Source of the DNA: Bradyrhizobium sp. Ce-3 | GTDB lineage: Bacteria; Pseudomonadota; Alphaproteobacteria; Rhizobiales; Xanthobacteraceae | Assembly (NCBI RefSeq): GCF_022835695.1 | Contig: NZ_BQUV01000001.1 | Coordinates: 552,541-616,540, forward strand | Direction of reading: 5' to 3' | Length of the DNA stretch: 64,000 nt | In this document: positions 41,696 to 51,012 of the stretch, in pieces | Layout of the letters: each line of letters starts with the position of its first letter | Position numbering within the stretch: position 1 is the first letter of the stretch | Notes under the pieces: generated by a model | What the model was told of the DNA's origin: nothing | Database searches by the model: none | The model's input: only the letters and a program-made list of their open reading frames with translations | Made by a program: the position numbers and the translations under genes

Positions 41696-42945
41696 CAGTT
41701 CGTCAGCATCACGACGCGGGCTTGCGCGACGACGTTGTTGAGAATGGTGTTGCTGCATCCGGACATGTCCATTGATGAATTGCCGCCAAAGTCCAAGACT
41801 TTTGCCACCACCACCATGCAGCCAGTGAGACCGGCGCCGCCTCTGAACGTCAGATGTGCATAGGGAAAATAGACTGCGCCGTTGAAATTCGATGTGTACT
41901 GGCCGGTGAATTTGATGTCAGGGGTTTTCGACGCGGTTTTGCCCTCCATATCAAAAATCAGCACGCCATTCATATCGCTCAAGGTGCCCCCGGTGCCCGC
42001 CGTCATAGTGATGGCACCGCCTCCGGAGAACCCTCCAGACCCGATAATGATGTTGACCCCCGTGCCATTCAGCGGGCCATTCACCGTCAACTGCTTGAAC
42101 ATGTACAGACCGGGAGCCAATGTCACTCCCGCAGATGGCACAGTATACGCGCCCTGCCATGACGAAGATGGACTCGGCGTCCCTGTCACTGCAGGGAGCG
42201 AGGCAGGCTCGGTTGGCACAACACCACCATTCATAAGATGATCGAGCGCTGGTGGGAGGGCAATCGCCGCCCCTGTGTCGTAGCCGTACCACTTGACCTT
42301 TCCACTGAGATCGCACTTGTTGGCGTTGCCGGTGCAATCACCCTGAACACTAAGGCTCCATTGACTAGGGCTGCCCTGGAATGGATTCTGCCCTGGCGGG
42401 GGTGGGGCGAACGTCCCGTTCGACGCAAGACCGCACCCGCCGGAAAAGTTGAAGTTGCCACTCATGTCCAACGAATTGAGGCCGAGGATACAGTACCCCG
42501 GCTTCTGTTGAATCTGGGCAGTTGCTGTGGCCTGAATCTTGACGGCACCTGATGGTACAAACCATTGGGCAAGGATTGGGGTCTGATACTGCGTGACAAC
42601 CGCAGTAACCGTAGCACCGGTGCCGGCACCCGAAGAAGTAATGCAGACATTCTGACCGCTTTTTGCCGACGAGCCACAGCCGCCACCGTTCGCAAAGCCA
42701 TTTGAGGTAGCGAAAGCTTGACCAGCGGTAACGGCTCCAGCTGTGTCGTTGACGACCAGCGCCGTTGCGCCTGCGATGGCGGCAGTATCAGCGGCATTCT
42801 GAGCTTGTCTACGAATCGAGTACCAGGAACCAACCTCGGTGCCCAAGCTGACCATGCCGAGCAATGGCACCATGGCGACCGTCATGAACCATGCCGTTGC
42901 GCCGCGGCGATCATTCCATAGGTGCTTCATCATTGAGGAGGCCAT
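41695..42945 (-). CDS. TadG-like pilus assembly protein
   Basis: 416 residues. I start at ATG 42945 (GGAG nine bases upstream); ATG 42933 and 42930 are possible. The N-terminal TadG motif is WNDRRGATAWFMTVAMVPLL, followed by QAQNAADTAAIAGATALV, the conserved region of the putative Flp pilus-assembly TadG-like domain. The large remaining part is Gly/Ser/Thr-rich with few charged residues, like a surface-exposed beta domain. No von Willebrand MIDAS motif was found. It overlaps the TadE-like genes on both sides. Confidence 0.85.
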   Translation of the reverse strand: MASSMMKHLWNDRRGATAWFMTVAMVPLLGMVSLGTEVGSWYSIRRQAQNAADTAAIAGATALVVNDTAGAVTAGQAFATSNGFANGGGCGSSAKSGQNVCITSSGAGTGATVTAVVTQYQTPILAQWFVPSGAVKIQATATAQIQQKPGYCILGLNSLDMSGNFNFSGGCGLASNGTFAPPPPGQNPFQGSPSQWSLSVQGDCTGNANKCDLSGKVKWYGYDTGAAIALPPALDHLMNGGVVPTEPASLPAVTGTPSPSSSWQGAYTVPSAGVTLAPGLYMFKQLTVNGPLNGTGVNIIIGSGGFSGGGAITMTAGTGGTLSDMNGVLIFDMEGKTASKTPDIKFTGQYTSNFNGAVYFPYAHLTFRGGAGLTGCMVVVAKVLDFGGNSSMDMSGCSNTILNNVVAQARVVMLTN

Positions 42946-43481
42946 TGGAGCCGCTCCGCGTAACCGATGTTCCCGCCAGTCAAGGATTTGATGACGAATG
43001 GCTTCAGCTTGACGACCGCTCCCATCCAGACGTACTTCGGCGTCGAGGGATCCGACATATTGGCGGTGGTGCATGCCGCGCCGGCCGCCGCCCCCACTGT
43101 CGGCGGCGTCCCGCATGACACCGTAACGTTGATCTGGTTTTCGACCGTCGGGAAAGCAGTCCCGATCTTTACGGTGAACGTCCCTACCGTCGAAGGAAGA
43201 GCCGGCCAAGTAGCCGCGTTCGTCAGGTCTGGTGGCGGATTGTACTGGACGAATGCACCAAGGTCGCGCATCCCCTGTTTGACCTGCATAAAGCGGAGTG
43301 CGCCGACCGCCACGTCACCTATCGGAATCAACAGAGCGAAGAACAGAAATCCGGCGATCAAGACGAACTCAAGTGCCGCAACGCCACGCCTGTCAGCCAG
43401 GAGGTCACGCAAAGTGCGTAACTCCGTTCCAGTACTAGATCGTTGCGGCGCGACACACATGTTCTTAGCTATCCGGGCCAT
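42930..43481 (-). CDS. Second TadE/TadF-like pseudopilin
   Basis: 183 residues. After a 30-residue basic N-terminus comes the prepilin-like motif DRRGVAALEFVLIAGFLFFA, then a periplasmic domain with two cysteines (VSCGTP and AACTTAN) that may form a disulfide. The stop TGA overlaps start codons of the TadG-like gene. A shorter start is possible. With the two genes that follow it forms the minor-pilin set (TadE/F/G) of the locus. Confidence 0.82.
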   Translation of the reverse strand: MARIAKNMCVAPQRSSTGTELRTLRDLLADRRGVAALEFVLIAGFLFFALLIPIGDVAVGALRFMQVKQGMRDLGAFVQYNPPPDLTNAATWPALPSTVGTFTVKIGTAFPTVENQINVTVSCGTPPTVGAAAGAACTTANMSDPSTPKYVWMGAVVKLKPFVIKSLTGGNIGYAERLQWPPQ

Positions 43482-43491
43482 TCATGGACGC

Positions 43492-44145
43492 TCACCAGAC
43501 GTAAGGAATCAATCTCCAGCGCGAGGCTTCGTAGCTGGAGTATTCGGGAAGCGTGCGCCGAAGCACGTCCTCCTCGTAATGAATTCGCCAAACCTGGATG
43601 CCTATGTGCAGGATCAGCAGCGCCACCGTCATCCAGCTCAGATGCTGCAGCACGACGCCAAGGAACACGATCTCTTCCGACAGATAGAGCGGATGCTTGA
43701 TCCATCGGTACGGACCGGTTTGCACCACCGAGCGCGCCTGCGGCACCAGGCTGAACGACCGACCGAGATGCCGGATGGTGACGAGGATCATGATCAAGCC
43801 GGCGAGCACGCAGATCGTTGACAGAAGGTTCGGCAGTGCGCCTTCGGTCCTGTCGAAGAACGTGATCGTCCACGGCCAGTAGGTGCCGACGAACGCCGCA
43901 ATTCTCGGCAGCAGGCCTTCGGCCTGCGCCTTTGCCGGCGCCCGGATCAGGATCAAGAGCGCCAACGTCAGGTAGAACACCGCGGTACAAAAGCTCGCGA
44001 CCAGCGACGGCCAAGGCTCGCCACCCGATGACCCCAGCTTGTGGGTCACGGTGAGCCCCAAAAGGAGGAACCAGGCGCTGCCCAGGAATCGGGTCATCCG
44101 ATCGTAAGCCAGGCTCGTTTGAACAGTCATTGCACTTGCACTCAT
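43492..44145 (-). CDS. Isoprenylcysteine-methyltransferase-like membrane protein
   Basis: 217 residues with about five hydrophobic segments. The C-terminal signature GPYRWIKHPLYLSEEI followed by YEEDVLRRTLPEYSSYEA is that of the ICMT/PEMT-like family of membrane methyltransferases. Both residues of the family pattern (R/K-H-P-x-Y and the E of the late motif) are present. It lies between tadC (4 bp) and the minor-pilin genes (11 bp), fully inside the pilus operon. This is not a standard Tad component. It might modify a pilus or membrane component, or simply be a passenger. Confidence 0.8.
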   Translation of the reverse strand: MSASAMTVQTSLAYDRMTRFLGSAWFLLLGLTVTHKLGSSGGEPWPSLVASFCTAVFYLTLALLILIRAPAKAQAEGLLPRIAAFVGTYWPWTITFFDRTEGALPNLLSTICVLAGLIMILVTIRHLGRSFSLVPQARSVVQTGPYRWIKHPLYLSEEIVFLGVVLQHLSWMTVALLILHIGIQVWRIHYEEDVLRRTLPEYSSYEASRWRLIPYVW

Positions 44146-44148
44146 GGC

Positions 44149-45057
44149 TTACTTACCGATGCTGGAGAACGTACGGATGAGATGGAGGAACGGGCTGCCG
44201 CCGAGAATGACGAACATCGCAGGAAGCAGGAACAGCACCATGGGGACGGTGAGCTTGGCACCCAGTTTGTGCGCCCGCTCTTCGAGCTTGGTGATGCGCT
44301 CGCGACGCAGGTCGACGGCGATGCTGCGCAGCGCCTGGCTCAGCGGCGTGCCATATTGCAGGCTCTGACTGACCATGGTGCCGAAGCGACGGAGGCCTTC
44401 CGACGTGAGGGCGAGCTTCTCGAATGCATCCACGCGGTTGGGCAGGATCCGCAGATCATCGAGCAGACCTCGCAGCACATGATTGATGGCCGGATTGGCC
44501 TCCCGCATCTCGTCCGCCACGCGTTCGAGCGCACTCTCCAGCCCCATGCCCGCTTCGCTGCACACCACGAGCAGGTCGATGGTGTCGGGCGTGCCAAGCC
44601 GGATCGCCGCATCGAAGCGCCGCTTCAGGATCAGCAGGATCAGGCGCGGGGCCATGATGCCGACTGCCAGGCCGAGCAACGTGAAGATCATCACGTCCGA
44701 GAACGATGATCCGAGGACTTGCGCGACGATGAACGCCGCGATCGGGCATGCAAAGTTGCTGACCGTCTTGAAGCCGATCCAGATCGGCAGCGTGCGATAG
44801 TGGTTGAAACCCGCCGATTGCAGAACGATCCGCAATTGATCGACATTCTCCTGGGCGTAGAAGCGCCGGTAGCGCGTACCTACCGATGAAAGCCAGCCGA
44901 TCAGGTCCCTGGACGAGTGCGACCGATCGGGAATGCCCAGTACGGCATTCGAGACACGCGTGTTCAGGGCGCGAAGGTGCATCTCGCGGATGATCAGCAG
45001 GAAGGTCGCGGCCGCAAGTGCGACGGCAAGGGTGGCAAGACCGAGCCCGGCTGTCAT
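44149..45057 (-). CDS. tadC: Tad pilus inner-membrane platform protein TadC
   Basis: 302 residues from ATG 45057, with ATGA overlap to tadB. It is a type II secretion F-domain protein: SEAGMGLESALERVADEM and PLSQALRSIAVDLRRERITK are the conserved cytoplasmic parts, ending in KLTVPMVLFLLPAMFVILGG. Hydrophobic segments lie at the N-terminus, the middle and the C-terminus. It forms the assembly platform with TadB for the ATPase-driven addition of pilins. Confidence 0.92.
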   Translation of the reverse strand: MTAGLGLATLAVALAAATFLLIIREMHLRALNTRVSNAVLGIPDRSHSSRDLIGWLSSVGTRYRRFYAQENVDQLRIVLQSAGFNHYRTLPIWIGFKTVSNFACPIAAFIVAQVLGSSFSDVMIFTLLGLAVGIMAPRLILLILKRRFDAAIRLGTPDTIDLLVVCSEAGMGLESALERVADEMREANPAINHVLRGLLDDLRILPNRVDAFEKLALTSEGLRRFGTMVSQSLQYGTPLSQALRSIAVDLRRERITKLEERAHKLGAKLTVPMVLFLLPAMFVILGGSPFLHLIRTFSSIGK

Positions 45058-45980
45058 AGCGTGGTTTCCCTTCTGACCATCCAGCGGATCACGAAATGCC
45101 CCAGCAGGACCGAGCACGCCGCATAGGCGAGCAACACGTTTCCTTGCGGATCGGTCAGCAGCAGGTCGATCGACTGTGGATTGATCCAGTAGAGCAGCCC
45201 GCCGACGACCACCGGCGCAAACGTGAGCGCGCGCGATGAAAAGATCACCTCTCCGGCCAGTGCCTTCCCGCGGGCCGCCAGCGCGACCCGCTGGCTCACC
45301 GTCTCGCCCAGCGTCTGCAGCGTTTCCGCCAGACTGCCGCCGGTCTTCAACTGCACCGCAAGCGTGACCGCAAACATCGCATATTCCGGCACGAGGGTTC
45401 GCTGATAGATCGCCTCGACGGCTTCCTCGGGCGACCTGCCGAGATTCAGTTCGCTGCAGACCATGGCGAACTGTCCGGATGTCGGTTGCGGCATCTCGCG
45501 GGCGATGGTGCGAAATGCCTCGTGGACAGGCAATCCCGACCGGACCGTACTCGTCACCAACTGGACCGCGTCAGGCAGCTGCTGGAACAATTGGGTCGCG
45601 AATTTCCGTTGCTGCCACCCGAACAGACCGCGCACGACCATGACGGCTACGACCGCAGCGGCAATGCCGGCATACAGCCCGGGAAATTTCAGCACCTCAT
45701 TGAGGTAGAGGACGCCCGCCGCCGCCATGGCCCCAGCAAGCACCACGAAGACCGGGCGTACGGCGTACACCATCTCAGGGTGGTAATTGGCGAAGCGTTG
45801 GAGCGTACGCCAGCGCGACGTCTTGGCCGCGCGACGGATCGAGACCAGGGCGGCTGCTTCAACCGTCGGCAGAGCGATCTCAAGCTGGCGATCCATTCGC
45901 CGTTGCCGCGCGTCGAGCCACAACGTATTGACCGTCGCGCACAGCAGAAGCACCAGGACGATGATCAGGGGCGTCGACAT
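45054..45980 (-). CDS. tadB: Tad pilus inner-membrane platform protein TadB
   Basis: 308 residues. The start ATG 45980 overlaps the stop of tadA (TGATG). The type II secretion F domain is seen in LFQQLPDAVQLVTSTVRSG, LGRSPEEAVEAIYQRTLVPE and LKTGGSLAETLQTLGETV. Membrane segments lie at the N-terminus (LIIVLVLLLCATVNTLWL), near residue 85-120 and at the C-terminus. It is the partner of TadC in the pilus platform. Confidence 0.92.
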   Translation of the reverse strand: MSTPLIIVLVLLLCATVNTLWLDARQRRMDRQLEIALPTVEAAALVSIRRAAKTSRWRTLQRFANYHPEMVYAVRPVFVVLAGAMAAAGVLYLNEVLKFPGLYAGIAAAVVAVMVVRGLFGWQQRKFATQLFQQLPDAVQLVTSTVRSGLPVHEAFRTIAREMPQPTSGQFAMVCSELNLGRSPEEAVEAIYQRTLVPEYAMFAVTLAVQLKTGGSLAETLQTLGETVSQRVALAARGKALAGEVIFSSRALTFAPVVVGGLLYWINPQSIDLLLTDPQGNVLLAYAACSVLLGHFVIRWMVRRETTL

Positions 45981-47422
45981 CAGATCTGCCTCATCGCCTC
46001 TGCCCAGGCCCGATCGAGCCCGTAATAGACCAGGCGGCTCTTGAACTTCGGGACCGCGTTGGTGGATCGGTAGCTGCCAGAGATCCGCCCGTGGACGTCC
46101 TCTTCCTTGAACTCGAACAGCGCAATGTCGTTGGTGGTGATCACCTCGCCCTCGAGCCCGATCACCTCGCTGACCTGCACGATGCGGCGCTGGCCGTCGC
46201 GCATGCGCTCGACCTGGACGATGAGATCCAGCGCAGCGACGATCTGGGCGCGGATCGCGCGCGACGGCAGGTTGACCTGGCCCATCTGCACCATGTTCTC
46301 CACGCGGGTCAGCGCATCGCGCGCGCTGTTGGCGTGCACCGTCGAGATCGACCCGTCGTGGCCGGTGTTCATCGCCTGCAGCATGTCGAACGCCTCGGCG
46401 CCGCGCACCTCGCCCACCACGATGCGGTCCGGGCGCATACGAAGCGCGTTCCACAGCAGATCGCGCTGCGTCACCTGCCCGGTGCCCTCGAGGCTGGGCG
46501 GACGCGTCTCCAGGCTGATCACGTGCGGCTGCTGAAGCTGGAGCTCCGCCGCGTCCTCGATCGTGACGATGCGCTCGCTGTGGTCGATGAACTGGCTCAG
46601 GGCGTTCAGCAGCGTCGTCTTGCCGGAACCTGTGCCGCCGGAGACCAGCACGTTGAGCCGGCAGCGGGAGGCGATCTCCAGCAACTGGCCGAGCGCGGCG
46701 GTCATCGAGCCGTTTTGAATCATCCCGGCGATGTTCAGGCGCCGGTTCGGGAATTTTCGGATCGAGATGCAGGGACTGTGGATCGCCAGCGGCGGCAGGA
46801 TGATGTTGACGCGGCTGCCGTCCGGCAGACGGCAGTCCGCCATCGGGCTGGATTCATCCACCCGCCGGCCGACCTGCGAGGCGATCTTCTGGGCGACGGA
46901 GGCGATATGGTCGTTGTCGCGGAATCGCACCGCGACCCGCTCGAGCTTGCCGTTGCGCTCGACATAGACGTTGCTCGGGCCGTTGATCATGATGTCGTTG
47001 ATCGTCTCGTCCAGCAGCAGCGGGCGCAGCGGCCCGTAACCGGTCATGTCGTCGGCGATTTCCTCCGCCAGGAAGAGCTGCTCGCGGCCGGACAATTCCA
47101 GCCGCTCCTGGTTGGCGATGCCGTGGATGATCTCCTCGATCTGCCGCCGCAGCACTTCGCGAGGCACGGTCGTCGCCACCGCCGGTTCGATCTGCTCGAT
47201 GACCCGTTCGCGCAGCGACGCCGGCATCACCGGGTGGTGCGAACGCTCCTCATGCTTCGGCGCCGATACGAACAAGCTGGACGCCGACGGCGACGCGCTC
47301 GATTCCTCCGGCGGCAAGGCCGGCGGGACCGGCTGCACATTTGGTGCCGACGCCGGCGCGACCAGCACCGCGCCGGGCATCCGCACTGGCATCTCGTCTG
47401 CGCGCCTGCCGAACTTTTTCAT
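45980..47422 (-). CDS. cpaF: Tad pilus assembly ATPase (CpaF/TadA)
   Basis: 480 residues. ATG 47422 overlaps the cpaE stop (ATGA); an in-frame GTG four codons earlier is less likely. The GspE/VirB11-like ATPase core shows Walker [16 protein letters not shown], Walker B region [16 protein letters not shown] and the His box [11 protein letters not shown]. The N-terminal domain (about 65-190) includes [20 protein letters not shown], typical of CpaF. The hexameric cytoplasmic ATPase drives pilus extension, and in Caulobacter also retraction. The first about 60 residues are low-complexity Pro/Ala/Ser. Confidence 0.95.
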   Translation of the reverse strand: MKKFGRRADEMPVRMPGAVLVAPASAPNVQPVPPALPPEESSASPSASSLFVSAPKHEERSHHPVMPASLRERVIEQIEPAVATTVPREVLRRQIEEIIHGIANQERLELSGREQLFLAEEIADDMTGYGPLRPLLLDETINDIMINGPSNVYVERNGKLERVAVRFRDNDHIASVAQKIASQVGRRVDESSPMADCRLPDGSRVNIILPPLAIHSPCISIRKFPNRRLNIAGMIQNGSMTAALGQLLEIASRCRLNVLVSGGTGSGKTTLLNALSQFIDHSERIVTIEDAAELQLQQPHVISLETRPPSLEGTGQVTQRDLLWNALRMRPDRIVVGEVRGAEAFDMLQAMNTGHDGSISTVHANSARDALTRVENMVQMGQVNLPSRAIRAQIVAALDLIVQVERMRDGQRRIVQVSEVIGLEGEVITTNDIALFEFKEEDVHGRISGSYRSTNAVPKFKSRLVYYGLDRAWAEAMRQI

Positions 47423-48615
47423 AGCCCGAGCCACCTCTTCCAGCCGGCCTTCCTCTTGGCACCGACGCCGGTGATTTCCCGAACGATCGGAGCAAGGTGA
47501 CGCCGCAGTGCCGATACATGCTTGAGCGCGGGAACGCCGAGGTTGACCGCCTGGGTCATTCCCTTGCCGAGATCGGGGATCACCATGTCCGGCTCTGCGC
47601 CCAGCGCCTTGACGATCGTCGCCCTGGGCAGGCCGCCGGCGCGATCGGCGCGGTTGAGCAGGGTAAAGACCCGATCCTTGCCGGCGATGTTGGTGACGGC
47701 GTTGCGCAGCGCATGGGCATTGCGCAGGCCGGTCACCTCGGCTTCCAGCAGGACCAGCACGTGACGGGACATCTGGATGACCGGATAGATCGATGCCGGG
47801 AACGGCACCGGCACGTCGACGACGACGTAGTTGAAGCGCTGGCGGAGTAGGCCCAGCACGTGCCGCACGCCGGCCTCGGTGATATCGAGCTTGGCATCGA
47901 GATCCTCGTCGCCGGAGATCAGGCAGACCCGGTCGTTCACCTCGATCGCCGCGCGCTCGAGGAACAGCGTGTCGGCCCGCATCGGATTTTCAAGCGCGAT
48001 GCGCAGGCCCGGTCCGGGGCGAACGCCGAGCATCACCGCGGTCTCGCCGCCCTGCAGATGCAGGTCGAGCAGCGCGACCTTGGCCTTGGTGGTCTCGGCC
48101 AGTTGCAGCGCAAGGTTGATCGCGACGCTCGTCGCGCCGGCGCCGCCCTGCGCGCCGCAGATCGAGACCACATGCCCGCCGCGATCGTTCTGGGCGGGAG
48201 CGACATCGCCGACCAGCTTCGGGCGAAGCTGGTCCAGCACCATGTCACGGGTGATCGGCGTCGGAAGGTATTCGGTAAGGCCGATCTCCATCAGCTCGCG
48301 ATAGAAGGTGATCTCCCGGTTGTCGCCGATCAGGCACACCCGCACATCGGGCGGGCAAACGCTTGCAAGGCGCTCCAGCTCCGTGAAGGGATCGTCGATC
48401 CCGCTGATGTCGGTCACCAGCGCGGTCAGGTCGGTATCGGTCTCGAGCATGCGCGTGGCATGACGGATGGTGCCCCGCCGGATCACCAGATTGCTGCCAT
48501 CGAGCCCCTTGCGCAGCGCCGCTGCGCTCAGCTCGTCGTTGACGAAGCAGACGATACGGTTACGCGTGACGACGGACGTCGTTTCTTCCACTGGTTCAAC
48601 CACTGCCATGCTCAT
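47419..48615 (-). CDS. cpaE: Pilus localisation protein CpaE/TadZ (atypical MinD/ParA family)
   Basis: 398 residues. An N-terminal receiver-like domain (about 18-140) precedes a MinD/ParA-type domain. Its deviant Walker A reads ICGAQGGAGATSVAINLA, without the canonical lysine before the Gly pair and with Ala for the P-loop lysine, as usual for CpaE/TadZ. ATG 48615 overlaps the cpaB stop; ATG 48609 is an alternative. TadZ places the pilus machine at a cell pole. Confidence 0.92.
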   Translation of the reverse strand: MSMAVVEPVEETTSVVTRNRIVCFVNDELSAAALRKGLDGSNLVIRRGTIRHATRMLETDTDLTALVTDISGIDDPFTELERLASVCPPDVRVCLIGDNREITFYRELMEIGLTEYLPTPITRDMVLDQLRPKLVGDVAPAQNDRGGHVVSICGAQGGAGATSVAINLALQLAETTKAKVALLDLHLQGGETAVMLGVRPGPGLRIALENPMRADTLFLERAAIEVNDRVCLISGDEDLDAKLDITEAGVRHVLGLLRQRFNYVVVDVPVPFPASIYPVIQMSRHVLVLLEAEVTGLRNAHALRNAVTNIAGKDRVFTLLNRADRAGGLPRATIVKALGAEPDMVIPDLGKGMTQAVNLGVPALKHVSALRRHLAPIVREITGVGAKRKAGWKRWLGL

Positions 48616-49580
48616 CACGGTTTCTCCGAACCCTTGACAGCATCACCCGCGGCAGCTGTCTGACGGGCAACGTCGGCCGCGCTCTCGCAGGCCATGCGCG
48701 CGTCGTCGTCCACGTCCTGCTTCCTCACCGAGTACTGCTTCACTCCGATGCCGCTGTAGATCGCCACCGTCGTGGTCTGGCCGGCAACTGCGCTTTGGCG
48801 TGCCAGCTCCGGCGACACGTCGCAGCTGGAGGTCGCACCGGTGTCGGCCTTGTCCCATTGCTCGGCCGCCGCGCGGATCACGAGCGAGAGCGTTCCGAGC
48901 TGCTTGGCGACGGCGACCTTCTTGACCTGCTCCGGCTTGAGCTCCAGCGAGACGGTTTGCGCCGTCTTGCCCGGGACGGCATTGGTGAGAGGACGCCCGC
49001 CTTGCGCAATCTCCTGGTCGATCGCAATGACGCGCACATTGGACAGCACGGTTTCGCTGACCGCCCGCCGCACCGGATCCGCCTTCTCGAACACCTGGGT
49101 CAGCACCACGTCGACATTGTCACCCGGCCTGATCAGACCCGAGACGCCGGTCTCCTCGTCGACCTTGAGGCTGATGGCGCGGCTGTCCGGCGCCAGCACG
49201 CTGGCGAGGAAGCCGCGATCCCTCGGACGCAGGATGTCGTCCAGGGTGATGGCGCTGCCGGCGTCGACGAACTTGCGAACCAGAGAACCGGGAAGTCCGG
49301 CCTTGCTGTCGGGCGTTTCGAGGATCGCCCCCGCGGGGACACGATCCGGCGCCGCCTGGCGCACGGTGAAATCCTCGTCGCGCGCCAGCGTTCCCTTCGA
49401 GAGCGCTCGTGTCGTGACGAAGTAGCCGACTGTCGCAGCCGGAGCAGCCGCAACCGACCGCTTCTCCACGACTTCCGCGACCGTCGGCTTCGGCAGGTTC
49501 ACATTGTAGGCAATGAGCCCGAGCGCCGTCGCCGCAAGCAACAGCACCATGATGATCGAGACGCGCAATGCGGAGGACAT
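48615..49580 (-). CDS. cpaB: Flp pilus assembly protein CpaB/RcpC
   Basis: 321 residues. One N-terminal membrane segment (SIIMVLLLAATALGLIAYNV) anchors a periplasmic SAF/beta-clip domain (YFVTTRALSKGTLARDEDF, then LVRKFVDAGSAITLDDI) and the RcpC core (SRAISLKVDEETGVSGLIRPGD split over about 145-167). CpaB is thought to bridge peptidoglycan and secretin. One base separates it from the prepilin peptidase gene. The C-terminal about 70 residues contain two cysteines. Confidence 0.92.
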   Translation of the reverse strand: MSSALRVSIIMVLLLAATALGLIAYNVNLPKPTVAEVVEKRSVAAAPAATVGYFVTTRALSKGTLARDEDFTVRQAAPDRVPAGAILETPDSKAGLPGSLVRKFVDAGSAITLDDILRPRDRGFLASVLAPDSRAISLKVDEETGVSGLIRPGDNVDVVLTQVFEKADPVRRAVSETVLSNVRVIAIDQEIAQGGRPLTNAVPGKTAQTVSLELKPEQVKKVAVAKQLGTLSLVIRAAAEQWDKADTGATSSCDVSPELARQSAVAGQTTTVAIYSGIGVKQYSVRKQDVDDDARMACESAADVARQTAAAGDAVKGSEKP

Positions 49581-49581
49581 G

Positions 49582-50088
49582 TCAAAATCCTTTGCTCAAA
49601 ATAGTCCAGATACCGCCGCATGCGATGGCCACCCCGTAAGGCAGCGGCGCATGTCGCAAATGACGCCAGCGTTCGACCGCGTAGACCCGACGCACCAGCG
49701 AAGATCCGGCGGGTGCCAGCTTCGGCTGCGGCAGACGGCGCATCATCAGATGCACCGCGGCCAGGACGCCACCAGCCAGCGCGGTGACGGTCAGCAATTC
49801 GATCACGCCGCTCAATGGGAGACCGATCGCCACGGCAACCAGCAACTTGACATCGCCGCCGCCGATCATTCCGCGCTGGTAGATCACGAACAGCACCAGA
49901 AACAGAATTGCGGCAACGATCAGCGACTGGCCGACCTGCATCGGACTGGCCAATTGACCGACGATCCCGAGGAGCGCCAGCGCCAGACAGATTTCGTTTC
50001 GGATCAACCGTGTCGCGATATCGATCGTTGCGACATACAACAACAATGCGATTTCCAGACACGAGGTCGTGGACGCAATCCAATTCAT
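49582..50088 (-). CDS. cpaA: Prepilin peptidase CpaA/TadV
   Basis: 168 residues, type IV prepilin peptidase of the short, methyltransferase-free kind. The two catalytic aspartates lie in YVATIDIATRLIRN (about residue 23) and MIGGGDVKLLVAVAIG (GGGDVK). About five to six hydrophobic segments are present. It cuts Flp pilins and TadE/F-type pseudopilins at the inner membrane. It follows the pilin gene by about 70 bp and precedes cpaB. Confidence 0.92.
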   Translation of the reverse strand: MNWIASTTSCLEIALLLYVATIDIATRLIRNEICLALALLGIVGQLASPMQVGQSLIVAAILFLVLFVIYQRGMIGGGDVKLLVAVAIGLPLSGVIELLTVTALAGGVLAAVHLMMRRLPQPKLAPAGSSLVRRVYAVERWRHLRHAPLPYGVAIACGGIWTILSKGF

Positions 50089-50157
50089 AAAATATGTGCC
50101 TCGGAGAAGGCGGGGGGCACAAAATAGTGCCCCCCTCCGGAGCGCCGTTCTCTGGAC

Positions 50158-50373
50158 TTACGCGCTGACCGCGACGGTGACCGCAGCGCTGATCGTACTG
50201 ATCGAGTCGGTCAGAGCCTTGCCGATACCGCCAGCAGCACCGGTACCGAACGCGGCGGACACCGCAGCAACGATACAAGCGGCAACGATCACGTACTCGA
50301 ACGACACGACGCCGTCCTTGTCCGCGCGCAGACGCCTCAACCCTTCGGTGATCTTAATATAGGACTGCAACAT
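50158..50373 (-). CDS. Flp-type pilin
   Basis: 71 residues from ATG 50373. The leader MLQSYIKITEGLRRLRADKDG ends at the Gly of the prepilin cleavage site, followed by VVSFEYVIVAACIVAAVSAA with Glu5 and Tyr6 of the mature pilin (Flp motif). This is the main structural subunit type of the pilus. It is a close duplicate of the pilin gene just upstream (50455-50670); most differences lie in the C-terminal half and the leader. Confidence 0.93.
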   Translation of the reverse strand: MLQSYIKITEGLRRLRADKDGVVSFEYVIVAACIVAAVSAAFGTGAAGGIGKALTDSISTISAAVTVAVSA

Positions 50374-50454
50374 GGGAGAAGCCTCCTCAGGCTCGCACAT
50401 CGGGCTGACGGCTGTCGGCAGAAAAATCTGCCAACAGCATTCAACTCCCGGCGC

Positions 50455-50670
50455 TTAAGCGCTGACCGCGGTGGTGACCGCAGCGCTGATCGTGCCGATC
50501 GAGGTGGTCAGGACCTTGCCGATGCCGTTGGCATTGGCGGTACCGAACGCGGCGGACACGGCGGCAACGATGCAAGCGGCGACGATCACGTACTCGAACG
50601 ACACAACGCCGTCCTTGTCCGAGGCAAGACGCTTGAAGGCTTCAGTGGTCTGGATGTAGAGCTTCAGCAT
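50455..50670 (-). CDS. Flp-type pilin, second copy
   Basis: 71 residues from ATG 50670. It has the same layout as its neighbour: leader ending DKDG, then VVSFEYVIVAACIVAAV, and a short C-terminal segment rich in Ala, Thr and Gly. It is the first gene of the pilus operon, so its transcript level is probably the highest. The 81-bp gap between the two pilin genes holds a GAGGC ribosome site for the second one. About 215 bp of A+T-richer DNA upstream contain the likely promoter. Confidence 0.93.
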   Translation of the reverse strand: MLKLYIQTTEAFKRLASDKDGVVSFEYVIVAACIVAAVSAAFGTANANGIGKVLTTSIGTISAAVTTAVSA

Positions 50671-50784
50671 AGGAAAATATCCCTTTTGAACGAATGTTTT
50701 GACAATGAATTTACGCAACCGGTTGGGGGGTAAAATCCACCAACTGACTTTGCTTATAATCTGCTGCAAGAAACCTGTCACTTG

Positions 50785-50800
50785 GTAATCCCTTGTTAAC
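50785..50800 (-). promoter_or_regulatory. CtrA-like site upstream of the pilin operon (weak)
   Basis: On the minus strand GTTAACAAGGGATTAC contains TTAA-N7-TTAC, one base from the TTAA-N7-TTAA consensus of the alphaproteobacterial cell-cycle regulator CtrA. It lies about 115 bp before the first pilin start. In Caulobacter the pilin gene is under CtrA control. A single near-match can occur by chance. Confidence 0.35.
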
Positions 50801-51012
50801 CCTACTGTCGTAATGGCCGGCGCCGTTCTTGCGGCGTGCCGCTGCGCGGCCCGGCGCGCGAAACCTCTTGAATTATAGGTGTTTCGGCGTTTCACGATGT
50901 GTTCGGTGCGGCCCCGCCCGTGCAAATACGGTGGCCGCTGCAGGTGCGCGATGATGTCGCAATCCCGGACCGGAGGAGCTGCGGCGGACTGCCCTTCGCC
51001 GGATCGACCGTC

